Source: CAWDPQ01 sp049642465 (GTDB lineage Bacteria > Acidobacteriota > Vicinamibacteria > Vicinamibacterales > 2-12-FULL-66-21). From it: 33,431 nt of DNA. The notes under the pieces were generated by a model. It did no database searches. It was not told where the DNA came from and saw only the letters and a list, made by a program, of their open reading frames with translations. Below are positions 16,397 through 24,318 of this stretch, piece by piece. The position numbers and the translations under genes are program-made. Every line of letters starts with the position of its first letter. The stretch's first letter is position 1. The stretch covers positions 1 to 33,431 of the forward strand of contig JBAROV010000043.1 of assembly GCA_049642465.1 (NCBI GenBank). The letters are read 5' to 3'.

Positions 16397-18760
16397 ATGC
16401 GCACTGCGAAGGCCGCGTTGACTGGTGGGTCTCTTCTCGGCGTCCTGCTCCTTGCCATTGGTCTTGGCACATCCACGACGAAGACCGTCCTTGCGCAAGC
16501 CGGAAGCGCCGGCCAGTGGCGGACCCTGAGCAACCAGGTCCCGATCAATCCGGTCCATGTCGCCTTGATGCGCAACGGTCAGGTGCTCATCGTCGCGGGC
16601 TCGGGAAATGTTGCGACGGAGACGAACTTTCAGGCGGCGGTCTGGGATCCCGCGTCCGAAACGTTTGCGACACAGCCGCTCGGCTGGGACATGTTCTGCA
16701 ACGGCATGGTGACGTTGCATGACGGCCGCGTGTTCATCAACGGTGGCAATCTCCGCTACGACCCGTTCTACGGCGAGCCGCGCAATGCCGTGTTCGATCC
16801 GATCACCGGAGTGTTTACCGATGTCGAGAACATGGCCCATGGACGCTGGTATCCCACCGTGACCACCCTGGGTGACGGCCGTGTGATGACGTTCTCAGGA
16901 CTGCTCGAAACTGGTGGGACAAACACGACTGTCGAGATTTACACGGTTGGCTCGGGCTGGAGTCAGGAGTATCCGGCTGGCTGGACACCCCCTCTTTATC
17001 CGCGCATGCACCTGAGCACGGACGGTCGCGTCTTCTACGCAGGCTCGACGCGAAGCTCGCGATTGTTCAACCCGGCGAACGGGACGTGGTCGCCGATCGT
17101 CGCGACGACGAACTACAGCGGAACCCGGACGTATGGCACGTCGGTCATGCTGCCATTGACACCCGCAAACGGCTACGTGCCCCGCGTCATGATCTTCGGC
17201 GGAGGCAATCCCGCAACCGCAACGACGGAAATCATCGATCTCTCAGCGGCGACCCCGCAGTGGCAATTCGGACCATCGATGAGCCAACCGCGGATTCAGA
17301 TGAATGCGACGCTTCTGCCGAATGGAAAAGTCCTCGCGACGGGAGGATCCAGGAACGACGAAGATGCGGTCACGGCAAGCCTGAACGCGGACCTCTACGA
17401 TCCGGGCACGAACACCTTCGGCCCGGCCGGAGCCAACGTATTCCCGCGGCTCTATCATTCGAACGCTCTCCTGCTGGCTGATGCAACCGTGCTCCTCATC
17501 GGGGGCAATCCGCAGCGGGGAAACTACGAACGGCGACTGGAGATCTATTCGCCGGCATACCTCTTCAACGGGGACGGCAGCCCCGCTCCGCGTCCGACAA
17601 TCAGTGGCGCGACACCGGAGACGGTGAATTACAACACGCCTTTCGAGGTGCAGACCCCAGAGGCGGCGGACATCGCGTCTGTCGTGCTCGTGCGTCCTGG
17701 TACGCCCACGCATGCGTTTGATATGGATCAAAGGCTCGTGGGGTTGTCGTTCAGTCAGGGGAACGGCGTTCTGAATGTCACATCGCCGCCGAACGGCAAC
17801 ATTGCACCGCCTGGGTATTACATGATGTTCGTCCTCGATAACGCCGGGGTGCCATCGGTCGCGAGGTTCGTCAGGCTTGCAGCGGCGGCTCCGAATCAAG
17901 CCCCCATCGCCGCGATCACGAGTCCCTCCGGCAACGTGACCGTCAATCCCGGAGGCACCGTGTCGTTCTCCGGGACTGGAACGGATGCCGACGGCAGCAT
18001 CAGTGCATATTCGTGGACGTTCTCCGGCGGCAGTCCAAGTGCCAGTTCGGCGGCAAATCCTGGCCCGGTCAGCTACTCGACGCCGGGAACCTATGCGGCC
18101 TCATTCATCGTCACCGATGACAAGGGACTCGAGAGCCAGGCGGTTACTCGCACGATCACGGTATCGAACTTCTCCGTCTCGGCGACGCCCTCGTCACAGG
18201 CCGTCATGGCCGGGCAGAGCGCGACCTACACGGCCACCGTGACGCCCGCGTCCGGATTCACGGGCGCCGTCGACTTCAGCGTGACCGGTCTCCCGTCCGG
18301 AGCGACTGCGACGTTTACTCCGCCGTCGGTCAGCGGGTCAGGATCTTCGTCGCTGGTCGTGTCCACGAGCGGCTTGACTCCGTCGGGAACCTACCCGTTG
18401 ACCGTTCGCGGAACCAGCGGACCCGTCACGCGTACGGCGAACGTCACGCTGGTCGTCAATGGTGATTTCGCGATCGCCGCGAGCCCAACGTCGAGGACGA
18501 TCAGCCGCGGTAGTTCGACGACCTATAGCGTCACGGTCACGGCCGGCCAAGGATTCTCCGGACCTGTCGGCCTCACGGTCAGCGGATTGCCCTCGCGTGC
18601 GACAGGCACCTTCAATCCCGCGTCACTGACCGGTTCTGGCACGTCGGTGCTGACGGTGACCACAGCGCGAAACGTTCAGAAGGGCACGCGCACGGTAACG
18701 ATCACGGGAAGCGGAGGTGGGCGCACCCACTCCGTGAACGTGACCTTGATCATTCGTTAG
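16397..18760 (+). CDS. secreted copper-radical oxidase (galactose oxidase-like) with PKD and Ig-like domains
   Basis: The 787-aa protein has a signal peptide (to about residue 34, ending VLAQA), a kelch propeller and a DUF1929-type domain. All residues of the copper-radical site are present: Cys101 (GWDMFCNG) for the Tyr-Cys crosslink with Tyr152 (GRWYPT), the axial Tyr353-His354 (RLYHSN), and His439 (PGTPTHAFDMDQR). The family oxidises alcohols or aldehydes with O2, giving H2O2. After about residue 500 come a PKD domain (SISAYSWTFSGG) and two related Ig-like repeats (FSVSATPSSQAVMAGQSATY and FAIAASPTSRTISRGSSTTY), probably for surface or glycan binding. The ATG lies 9-10 nt after a weak CCGGAG. 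An aminotransferase gene follows 2 nt after its stop. Confidence 0.92.
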   Translation: MRTAKAALTGGSLLGVLLLAIGLGTSTTKTVLAQAGSAGQWRTLSNQVPINPVHVALMRNGQVLIVAGSGNVATETNFQAAVWDPASETFATQPLGWDMFCNGMVTLHDGRVFINGGNLRYDPFYGEPRNAVFDPITGVFTDVENMAHGRWYPTVTTLGDGRVMTFSGLLETGGTNTTVEIYTVGSGWSQEYPAGWTPPLYPRMHLSTDGRVFYAGSTRSSRLFNPANGTWSPIVATTNYSGTRTYGTSVMLPLTPANGYVPRVMIFGGGNPATATTEIIDLSAATPQWQFGPSMSQPRIQMNATLLPNGKVLATGGSRNDEDAVTASLNADLYDPGTNTFGPAGANVFPRLYHSNALLLADATVLLIGGNPQRGNYERRLEIYSPAYLFNGDGSPAPRPTISGATPETVNYNTPFEVQTPEAADIASVVLVRPGTPTHAFDMDQRLVGLSFSQGNGVLNVTSPPNGNIAPPGYYMMFVLDNAGVPSVARFVRLAAAAPNQAPIAAITSPSGNVTVNPGGTVSFSGTGTDADGSISAYSWTFSGGSPSASSAANPGPVSYSTPGTYAASFIVTDDKGLESQAVTRTITVSNFSVSATPSSQAVMAGQSATYTATVTPASGFTGAVDFSVTGLPSGATATFTPPSVSGSGSSSLVVSTSGLTPSGTYPLTVRGTSGPVTRTANVTLVVNGDFAIAASPTSRTISRGSSTTYSVTVTAGQGFSGPVGLTVSGLPSRATGTFNPASLTGSGTSVLTVTTARNVQKGTRTVTITGSGGGRTHSVNVTLIIR

Positions 18761-18762
18761 CT

Positions 18763-19893
18763 ATGGCGGTCTCACGCAGAACGCTGCTCGGACGGTTTGG
18801 GGCTGGGGCGCTGGGCGCGCTCGCGGGCCGTCAGATTGCATTTGCCGAAAACGACGCATCTGATGCTCTCCCACCGAACGGGGTAATACGCCTCCATCGC
18901 AATGAGAACGCTCATGGCCCGTCGAGAAAAGCGCTCGCGGCGATCCGCGACGCCGCGACGCAGTCGGCCAGATACCCGGACGCCGCAGCAGCCTCGCTGC
19001 GGCGAAAAATCGCACAACTCCACGCCGTGACGGCTGACCGTGTCGTCCTGGGTTGCGGATCGACGGAAATCCTGCAGATGGCGATTCACGCCTTTGCGGG
19101 GCGCGGCCAGATGATGGTGACGGCCCGGCCGACCTTCGAAACCATCGCGCAACTCGCGCGGCGTACCGGCTCGCGGATCGTCGACGTGCCGCTCGGCAGG
19201 GACTACTCACACGATCTCGAGGCGATGCTCGAACGCGTGGACGCCCGGACGGGTCTCGTCTACATCTGCAACCCGCACAATCCGACCGGGAGCCTGACGA
19301 GACGGCAGGACATCGACGCATTTCTTCAGAAGCTCCCCGCCCGCGTGCACGTGATCGTTGACGAGGCGTATCACGATTTCGTGGGGCAGGCGGCGGACTA
19401 CCGCACGTTAATCGACCGGGCAGACGACCCCCGCCTGATCGTGACCCGCAGTTTTTCGAAGATCCATGGATTGGCCGGGCTGCGCATCGGGTACGGCATC
19501 GCCGCCACTTCAACCGCAGCGACGCTGCGATCCCACGCCTCCTCAGACGACATCAACATCGTCGCCGCACGTGCCGCCGAGGCCGCACTCGACGATCCCG
19601 ATCACCTGCGGACGTGCGTGAACCGGATTGCCGATGATCGTCAGGAGTTTTTGAACCAGGCGAACGCGCGAATGTTGCGGTCAGTTGATTCGTTGACCAA
19701 CTTCGTGATGCTCAATACTGGCCGCGCGGCAGCCGAGGTGGTGGCCCACTTCGCAAAGCACCGCGTTCTCGTGGCCGAAGCCGGTGGTGGATACGACAAG
19801 TACATCCGTGTCTCGCTTGGAACCTCTGTCGAAATGCGGGAGTTCTGGCGCGTGTGGGACCTCATGCCCGGCGGTCACATGATGCACATGTAG
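18763..19893 (+). CDS. Tat-exported class I/II PLP aminotransferase (histidinol-phosphate aminotransferase-like)
   Basis: The 376-aa protein begins with a twin-arginine signal (VSRRTLLGRFGAGALGALAG), which is unusual for a PLP enzyme. The fold-type I features are complete: YPD near residue 71, GCGSTEIL (98-104), CNPHNPTG (Asn170-Gly176), VDEAYHDF (Asp200, Tyr203), and the PLP lysine Lys233 in SFSKIHGLAGLRIGYG with Arg241. Overall it is closest to HisC/Cobc-type enzymes. No his genes are near. The start lies 2 nt after the copper oxidase stop, so they are co-transcribed, and holoenzyme export by Tat fits folding with PLP in the cytoplasm. The C-terminus ends GGHMMHM, a possible metal-binding tail. 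The substrate is unknown. Confidence 0.9.
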   Translation: MAVSRRTLLGRFGAGALGALAGRQIAFAENDASDALPPNGVIRLHRNENAHGPSRKALAAIRDAATQSARYPDAAAASLRRKIAQLHAVTADRVVLGCGSTEILQMAIHAFAGRGQMMVTARPTFETIAQLARRTGSRIVDVPLGRDYSHDLEAMLERVDARTGLVYICNPHNPTGSLTRRQDIDAFLQKLPARVHVIVDEAYHDFVGQAADYRTLIDRADDPRLIVTRSFSKIHGLAGLRIGYGIAATSTAATLRSHASSDDINIVAARAAEAALDDPDHLRTCVNRIADDRQEFLNQANARMLRSVDSLTNFVMLNTGRAAAEVVAHFAKHRVLVAEAGGGYDKYIRVSLGTSVEMREFWRVWDLMPGGHMMHM

Positions 19894-19902
19894 GGGAGAT
19901 TA

Positions 19903-19932
19903 GATCGGGAAGTCGGGAGGTCGGGAGGTCGG
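19903..19932 (+). repeat. 8-bp tandem repeat next to the 79-bp element
   Basis: About 3.5 units of an 8-bp sequence (gatcggga, agtcggga, ggtcggga, ggtcgg) lie between the aminotransferase stop and the 79-bp element. The same CCGACCTCCC motif flanks the other element copy near 24166, so it is probably part of the same repeat family. Confidence 0.75.
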
Positions 19933-20009
19933 CCCGCCTTCGCTTGTCGCGTCCATACCAGGCGACAAGCTACGGCGAGGCCCGCCGGAGCCTTGGCGAA
20001 GGCGGGGAG
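19931..20009 (-). repeat. 79-bp palindromic interspersed repeat, copy 1
   Basis: Read on the minus strand, this matches 24173-24251 with 2 mismatches in 79. It contains an inner stem GCTTGTCGC/GCGACAAGC (19942-19950 with 19962-19970) and an outer stem CCCGCCTTCGC/GCGAAGGCGGG (19933-19943 with 19996-20006). It lies between convergent genes and covers the last 12 codons and the stop of ApbE. The hairpin could also end transcription for both genes. REP- or MITE-like mobility is inferred. Confidence 0.9.
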
Positions 20010-21043
20010 ATCGGGGTTGCACCAGGCGGGAAACGCGAAGAAGTAATCACCCGCATCCCGTCGGGCGTTGGTTGGGCAATCAAGCATGCCGCGTCGGGGT
20101 ATGCGTCAATCAGGGCCATGCCACGCTCGACACCGAGTACGCTGACGGCTGTGTCCAGACCATCGGCGTCCATGCCGTTTCGCGCGATGACCGTGACCGC
20201 CAGGTCTCCGGTAACGCCCATCCTGGACGAAGGGTCGATGATGTGCGAGTACCGGTGACCATCCACATCCAGGTGCTGTTCGCTGCTGCCTGATGTTGAA
20301 ACTGCGGCGTTTGTGAGTTCCAGCGTCCTCGGTGCGGTCAGTGCCGGACCGTCGCCTGTCTGAATACCAATTCTCCAGCCGCGTTGTCCTGGCGGCGCGC
20401 CGCTGAACGCCAGATCGCCGCTGAGAGCAACGAGGGCGCTGCGGACGCCCAATCGAGTCAGCGTCTCGAGCGCTTCGCTCGCGGCGTAGCCTTTGCCAAT
20501 CGCGCCGACATCGAGAGCCATGCCGGGCATGTCGAGCGTTGCCGTGCGACGTTCTGCGTCGAGGTGCAGGTTTCGAAAGCCGGTCCGACTGGCGGCTTCC
20601 TTCAAGGCATCACGCTCGGGCAGGTGTCCGCGGCGTCGCGCTTCTCGCCAGAGACGGGTCACCGGGCCAAGTGTGACGTCGAATGCGCCGTTTGTCGCCT
20701 GCGCCAGTTTTTGCGACGCCTCGAGAACCGCAAACAAGTCGTCGCTGACGCGAGTCGGGCGATTGACGGCAACTTTCGTCAGTTGGTTCAGCTCGCTGTC
20801 TGGACGGTAATCAGAAAGGATCCGATCGAGCGAGCCGATCCGACCGAATGCCGCGCGGAAGGCTTCCGTCGCAGAATCTTCAGTCGCTGCGTAAACGGTG
20901 ACACGAACCAGCGTGCCCATGTGCGGCTCAACGGCCTCGAACCGCCGCGGTGCCGGGCTCGCGTCATTGGTGACTGCGAGGATCGAGAGGCACAGCGCGC
21001 CCAGCCACTGCACGCGATCAGAACGGATCCATTTCGACGCCAT
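19970..21043 (-). CDS. apbE: FAD:protein FMN transferase, ApbE family
   Basis: The 357-aa protein starts at ATG 21043, inside the last codons of the SUMF1 gene (26-nt overlap); the frame is open to 21121. A signal peptide (IRSDRVQWLGALCLSILAVTNDASPA) places it in the periplasm. ApbE hallmarks are PHMGTLVRVTVYA, LNQLTK, GAFDVTLGPVTRLWR, MALDVGAIGKGYAAS, ALVALSGDLAF, NAAVSTSGSSEQ, HIIDPSSRMGV and the metal site DADGLDTAVSVLG. It transfers FMN from FAD to a Thr of target proteins such as NqrC/RnfG-like FMN-binding domains; no target with an FMN-binding domain is in the window. The final 12 residues (SPPSPRLRRASP) and the stop come from the 79-bp repeat. It is co-transcribed with the SUMF1 and Gfo/Idh/MocA genes. 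Confidence 0.92.
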   Translation of the reverse strand: MASKWIRSDRVQWLGALCLSILAVTNDASPAPRRFEAVEPHMGTLVRVTVYAATEDSATEAFRAAFGRIGSLDRILSDYRPDSELNQLTKVAVNRPTRVSDDLFAVLEASQKLAQATNGAFDVTLGPVTRLWREARRRGHLPERDALKEAASRTGFRNLHLDAERRTATLDMPGMALDVGAIGKGYAASEALETLTRLGVRSALVALSGDLAFSGAPPGQRGWRIGIQTGDGPALTAPRTLELTNAAVSTSGSSEQHLDVDGHRYSHIIDPSSRMGVTGDLAVTVIARNGMDADGLDTAVSVLGVERGMALIDAYPDAACLIAQPTPDGMRVITSSRFPPGATPISPPSPRLRRASP

Positions 21044-22076
21044 TGTTCCACGCACGATACATCTCTTCGGCGGTTGGAAGCTTGGCGGGGCGAACGAGGC
21101 GGAATCCGAGCCACTGCGCATCCGTCATATACCAGAGGCTCTTGGGGAGCTGTGGATCCTGTTTCTTCCAGGAGGCATCAGAGGGCACGCGAGCCGTGCA
21201 CGTCAAATGCGATTCAGCGTCATTCCACGAGCCGCCGCGGACGGCATGCGGGTAGGATTCGGTGGACTTGACCCAGGGGTTCTCGGCCTCGGCGGCTGAG
21301 TACGGCGCGTATTGATCGAGCGTCCACTCCATGACGTTGCCCAGCATGTCGTGCAGACCCCACGCGTTCGGTTTCTTCGTACCAACTTTGTGGTACGTCC
21401 CACCCGGGAATCCTGACGTCGCAGAGTTCTTTCGGAACCACGCGTAATCGGAAAGCTGAGCGGCGCTGGCGGGGCTCTTGCCTCCCGCTCGACACGCGTA
21501 CTCCCATTCAGCTTCGGTCGGCACGCGATAGAACTCACCCGTCTTCGCGCTGAGCCACTGCGCGAACTTGTTGGCGGCGTGCTGCGTCATGCTGATCGCC
21601 GGGAAGCCGCCATGTCCGCGGCCGAAGCTCATTTCCACGTAGGGTGCCGTTGGCCGGCTGAGGCCGTCGACCAACGGATCTGCGTGATCGCTCTCCTTCG
21701 CCTGGTCCGCGAACATGAACATCAGATAGGCGTCCCATGTGACCTCATGCGCCTGCATCCAGAACGCATCCAGACGAACCTTGTGTTGCGGCAGCTCGTC
21801 CTTCTTCGCCTTCGCGCCGGCGGATCCCATGAGGAACTCGCCCGCCGCGATGGCTGCCATGCTGTAGCTGACGGTTGTGTTCGGAATGGTGACTTTGTAG
21901 GCGCCACTCGAAGCCGGCGTCTTTTTCGCGCGTTCTTCGATGCGCGCACGGATTTCCCGTACGGTCGCCATTTCCTTCGGATCGATTGCGCTGTCTGCCT
22001 GACGGAACAGGAGAGGAGCAGCCTCCGCCAGAGCGACGAGGCTGAGGGCGAAGACTGCCGAGAGACGCAGCGTCAT
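21018..22076 (-). CDS. secreted SUMF1/formylglycine-generating-enzyme-like protein
   Basis: The 352-aa protein has a signal peptide (MTLRLSAVFALSLVALAEAAP), a short helical region rich in Lys/Arg/Glu, then a full SUMF1 domain: GEFLMGSAGAKAKKDELPQHKV, AHEVTWDAY, FPAISMTQHAANKFAQWL, YRVPTEAEWEYACRAGG, WGLHDMLGNVMEWTLD, VRGGSWND and GFRLVRP. In aerobic formylglycine-generating enzymes the two copper-binding cysteines lie just after RGGSW. Here the first position is not Cys and only Cys293 (LTCTAR) remains, so sulfatase maturation is unlikely. Other SUMF1 proteins bind sugars or lipids or act in C-lyase and EgtB-like chemistry. The gene lies 9 nt after Gfo/Idh/MocA and overlaps ApbE. Confidence 0.88.
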   Translation of the reverse strand: MTLRLSAVFALSLVALAEAAPLLFRQADSAIDPKEMATVREIRARIEERAKKTPASSGAYKVTIPNTTVSYSMAAIAAGEFLMGSAGAKAKKDELPQHKVRLDAFWMQAHEVTWDAYLMFMFADQAKESDHADPLVDGLSRPTAPYVEMSFGRGHGGFPAISMTQHAANKFAQWLSAKTGEFYRVPTEAEWEYACRAGGKSPASAAQLSDYAWFRKNSATSGFPGGTYHKVGTKKPNAWGLHDMLGNVMEWTLDQYAPYSAAEAENPWVKSTESYPHAVRGGSWNDAESHLTCTARVPSDASWKKQDPQLPKSLWYMTDAQWLGFRLVRPAKLPTAEEMYRAWNNGVEMDPF

Positions 22077-22085
22077 TACCTAAGA

Positions 22086-23393
22086 CTAAAACACCTTCGA
22101 GCGTCCGGGTTGTGCAAGGCCGGGCACCTCATGTTTACCGTTCCAATCGACCGGTTTCGGCACGAGGCTGACCTCCGAGTTCAGCGCCTGCTCCCACGTG
22201 ACCTGCTGACCCGAATAGGCAGCATGCCTTCCCATGATCGCCAGCAGCGTACTCGTGGCGAGGTTCAAATCGTCGTTCTTGGGTTTGCCCGACCGAACGG
22301 CGGCAAACAACACGTCGTGCTCGCGCTGGTACATGTCGTATTCCTGCCCCTCGAACTGCCACTTGATCTTGCCGTCGGGCGACTCGATTCGCGGCTGCCC
22401 CTGACCGAGCAGCAGAATCCCGTCAGTTCCCATCACGTAGTCGTGCGTGGCGTTGTAACAGCCCGTCGACTGACGATTGGCGAGGAACACACGATAGCCG
22501 TTCGGGTAGACGTAATTGACGGCAAAGTGATCGAAGATATTGCCGCCGTTGGCGGGCACCGCACGTCCGCCTACGCCGACACAGCTCGCTGGCGGCTGGT
22601 CGTTCATGAGCCACATGATCTTGTCGGCGTTGTGCACGGCCTGCTCGACGAGACTGTCTCCGCCGAGCCACACGAAGTTGTACCAGTGCCGAATCTGCCA
22701 CTCGATATCGCTCATGCCGGCCGGCCGCTCGCTCTCGGGCGGAATCGGCTTGACGGGATTGGTGTAGTAGGTCGAGTAGTGCGAGACGAGCCGCCCGATA
22801 GCGCCGTTCTTCACCTGCTGGACCGCTTCCTGGATCATGTTGTTGTAGCGCCAGCAGAACCCCGCGACGAGCGAAAGGTTTTTCGTCTGCGCGAGCTTCT
22901 GGGCGGCCATCACCTCGCGCACGCCGGGCGAGTCGGTCGCACAGGGCTTTTCGCAGAAGACGTGCTTGCCTGCGTTCACCGCTGCCGTCAGATGCTGCGG
23001 ACGAAACCCGGGCGGTGTCGCGAGCAGCACGACGTCCACGCCGCTGCTGATCACCTTGTCGTAGGCATCGAGCCCGAAGAACGCATTGTCGATCTTGACT
23101 CGCGAGCCAAATTTCTCACTGCTGGTGAGCCGCTTGTTCGCGCGCTCGACGATGGCCTCGTCGATGTCGGCAACGGCGGTCAGCTCGTTGTTGGGATCGG
23201 CGTTGAGCGCCTGCGCTGCCGCACCCGTGCCGCGGCCCCCGCACCCCACCAACCCGACCTTCAACGAGTTCGTGACCGACTGGCCCGAAATGATGGCTGG
23301 GAACCCCGCGGCAAGGGCACCGGCCATGCCCGTCTTCTTCAGGAAGTCGCGGCGTTCGATCTTGGTCGCTTCGTGTTTGGGTGTGTTAGCCAT
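22086..23393 (-). CDS. Tat-exported Gfo/Idh/MocA-family oxidoreductase
   Basis: The 435-aa protein begins with a Tat signal (IERRDFLKKTGMAGALAAGFPAI). The NAD(P)-binding Rossmann motif is VGLVGCGGRGTGAA (residues 46-59), followed by ELTAVADIDEA and the catalytic-region HVFCEKPCATD, with the EKP lysine. The C-terminal domain has WYNFVWLGGDSLVEQAVHNADKIMWL and the usual ATHDYVMGTDG. Exported members carry a tightly bound NAD(P) and in Bacteroides act in C3 oxidation of glycosides. The gene is first in an operon with SUMF1 and ApbE, and the divergent DUF1080 gene starts 134 bp away, which supports a glycoside-oxidation role. A purine-rich GAAGAGAAG precedes the ATG. Confidence 0.92.
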   Translation of the reverse strand: MANTPKHEATKIERRDFLKKTGMAGALAAGFPAIISGQSVTNSLKVGLVGCGGRGTGAAAQALNADPNNELTAVADIDEAIVERANKRLTSSEKFGSRVKIDNAFFGLDAYDKVISSGVDVVLLATPPGFRPQHLTAAVNAGKHVFCEKPCATDSPGVREVMAAQKLAQTKNLSLVAGFCWRYNNMIQEAVQQVKNGAIGRLVSHYSTYYTNPVKPIPPESERPAGMSDIEWQIRHWYNFVWLGGDSLVEQAVHNADKIMWLMNDQPPASCVGVGGRAVPANGGNIFDHFAVNYVYPNGYRVFLANRQSTGCYNATHDYVMGTDGILLLGQGQPRIESPDGKIKWQFEGQEYDMYQREHDVLFAAVRSGKPKNDDLNLATSTLLAIMGRHAAYSGQQVTWEQALNSEVSLVPKPVDWNGKHEVPGLAQPGRSKVF

Positions 23394-23527
23394 AATCTTC
23401 TCTTCGATGTCAGTCGCTAGCCGCTCGTCGTTGGGCTAAGTTACGAGGGTCTGAGGCGCAGCCTCGCTGGAAATCCCAATCATATCCCGACGGTCGATTG
23501 GTGCCCACCGCTTGGTAGAATGGCGGG
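23394..23527. promoter_or_regulatory. 134-bp divergent promoter region of Gfo/Idh/MocA and DUF1080 genes
   Basis: Plus strand: TAGAAT (23516-23521) ends 6 nt before the DUF1080 ATG at 23528 with no Shine-Dalgarno. No clear -35 box or operator palindrome is visible. The shared region would allow coordinated control of the two genes. Confidence 0.45.
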
Positions 23528-24157
23528 ATGCCCCACCTGATCCCAGCGCTGGTGATGGTCGCGATATTCTCTGCCACCGGTCAGGACTCGAAAAAGCCCG
23601 ATCCCGGCTGGGAATCGCTGTTCGACGGCAAGACGCTGACGAACTGGCAACCCACGAAATTCTTCGGCGAAGGGCCAGTCAGAGTCGAACAGGGTCAAAT
23701 CATTCTGGAGGCAGGGTCGGACCTGACGGGGATCACCTGGACCGGTCGGGCATTGCCGACAACGAATTACGAACTGACGCTGCAGGCCATGCGCGTCGAG
23801 GGACGCGATTTCTTTGCCGGCGTGACGTTCCCCGTCGGCGATTCGTTCTGTTCGCTGATTCTCGGCGGGTGGGGCGGCCAGGTCGTCGGTTTGTCGAGCA
23901 TCAACGGCATGGATGCATCGGAGAATGAGACCTCCCAATCCAGGGAGTTCGAATCCGGACGATGGTACGACATCCGAATCCGTGTGACGCCTGCCAAGAT
24001 CGAGGCGTGGCTCGACAACCGCCAGATTATTGACGTGAATCTCAAAGGGAACGAGATCAGCACGCGTATTGAAATGGACCGATCGAAGCCGCTCGGCATC
24101 GCCTCCTGGCGCACGAAAGCGGCGTTGCGCGACATCCGTGTTCGGCGACTCGTGTAG
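23528..24157 (+). CDS. DUF1080 / 3-keto-disaccharide hydrolase-like protein
   Basis: The 209-aa protein has a short signal peptide (MPHLIPALVMVAIFSATGQ) and a single concanavalin-like DUF1080 domain (PF06439, 3-keto-disaccharide hydrolase): GWESLFDGKTLTNWQPT, the GPVRVEQGQIILEAG strand, YELTLQAMRVEGRDFFAGVTFPVGD, FESGRWYDIRIRVTPAKIEAWLD and the closing SKPLGIASWRTKAALRDIRVRRL. Characterised members cleave 3-keto-glycosides made by Gfo/Idh/MocA oxidoreductases. The size is normal for a single-domain member. It is separated from TonB by 161 bp that hold a repeat element. Confidence 0.9.
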   Translation: MPHLIPALVMVAIFSATGQDSKKPDPGWESLFDGKTLTNWQPTKFFGEGPVRVEQGQIILEAGSDLTGITWTGRALPTTNYELTLQAMRVEGRDFFAGVTFPVGDSFCSLILGGWGGQVVGLSSINGMDASENETSQSREFESGRWYDIRIRVTPAKIEAWLDNRQIIDVNLKGNEISTRIEMDRSKPLGIASWRTKAALRDIRVRRLV

Positions 24158-24172
24158 CTCGGCGCTCCCGAC

Positions 24173-24251
24173 CTCCCCGCCTTCGCCAAGGCTCCGGCGG
24201 GCGTCGCCGTAGCTTGTCGCCTGGTATGGATGCGACAAGCGAAGGCGGGCC
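24173..24251 (+). repeat. 79-bp palindromic interspersed repeat, copy 2
   Basis: Direct orientation relative to copy 1 read on the minus strand, with 2 mismatches in 79. The outer arms are CCCGCCTTCGC (24176-24186) and GCGAAGGCGGG (24239-24249). It lies in the 161-bp gap upstream of the TonB receptor gene, preceded by the CCGACCTCCC flank. Confidence 0.9.
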
Positions 24252-24318
24252 GTCCTCCCCTGCGCAATTGACACGCGCGTCCCAGGAGCGCAGACTTCTG
24301 CCACCGAGGAGGTGTCCC

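Noticed and set aside
21579..23420. 613-aa open frame on the plus strand across the SUMF1 and Gfo/Idh/MocA genes
   Set aside because: It lies antisense to two genes with clear domain motifs, is rich in Arg, His and Val with no recognisable motif, and such long antisense frames are expected at this GC content.
24173..24251. CRISPR array or insertion sequence from the repeat copies
   Set aside because: Only two copies 4 kb apart, no spacers and no transposase gene in the window; they are treated as short interspersed repeats.
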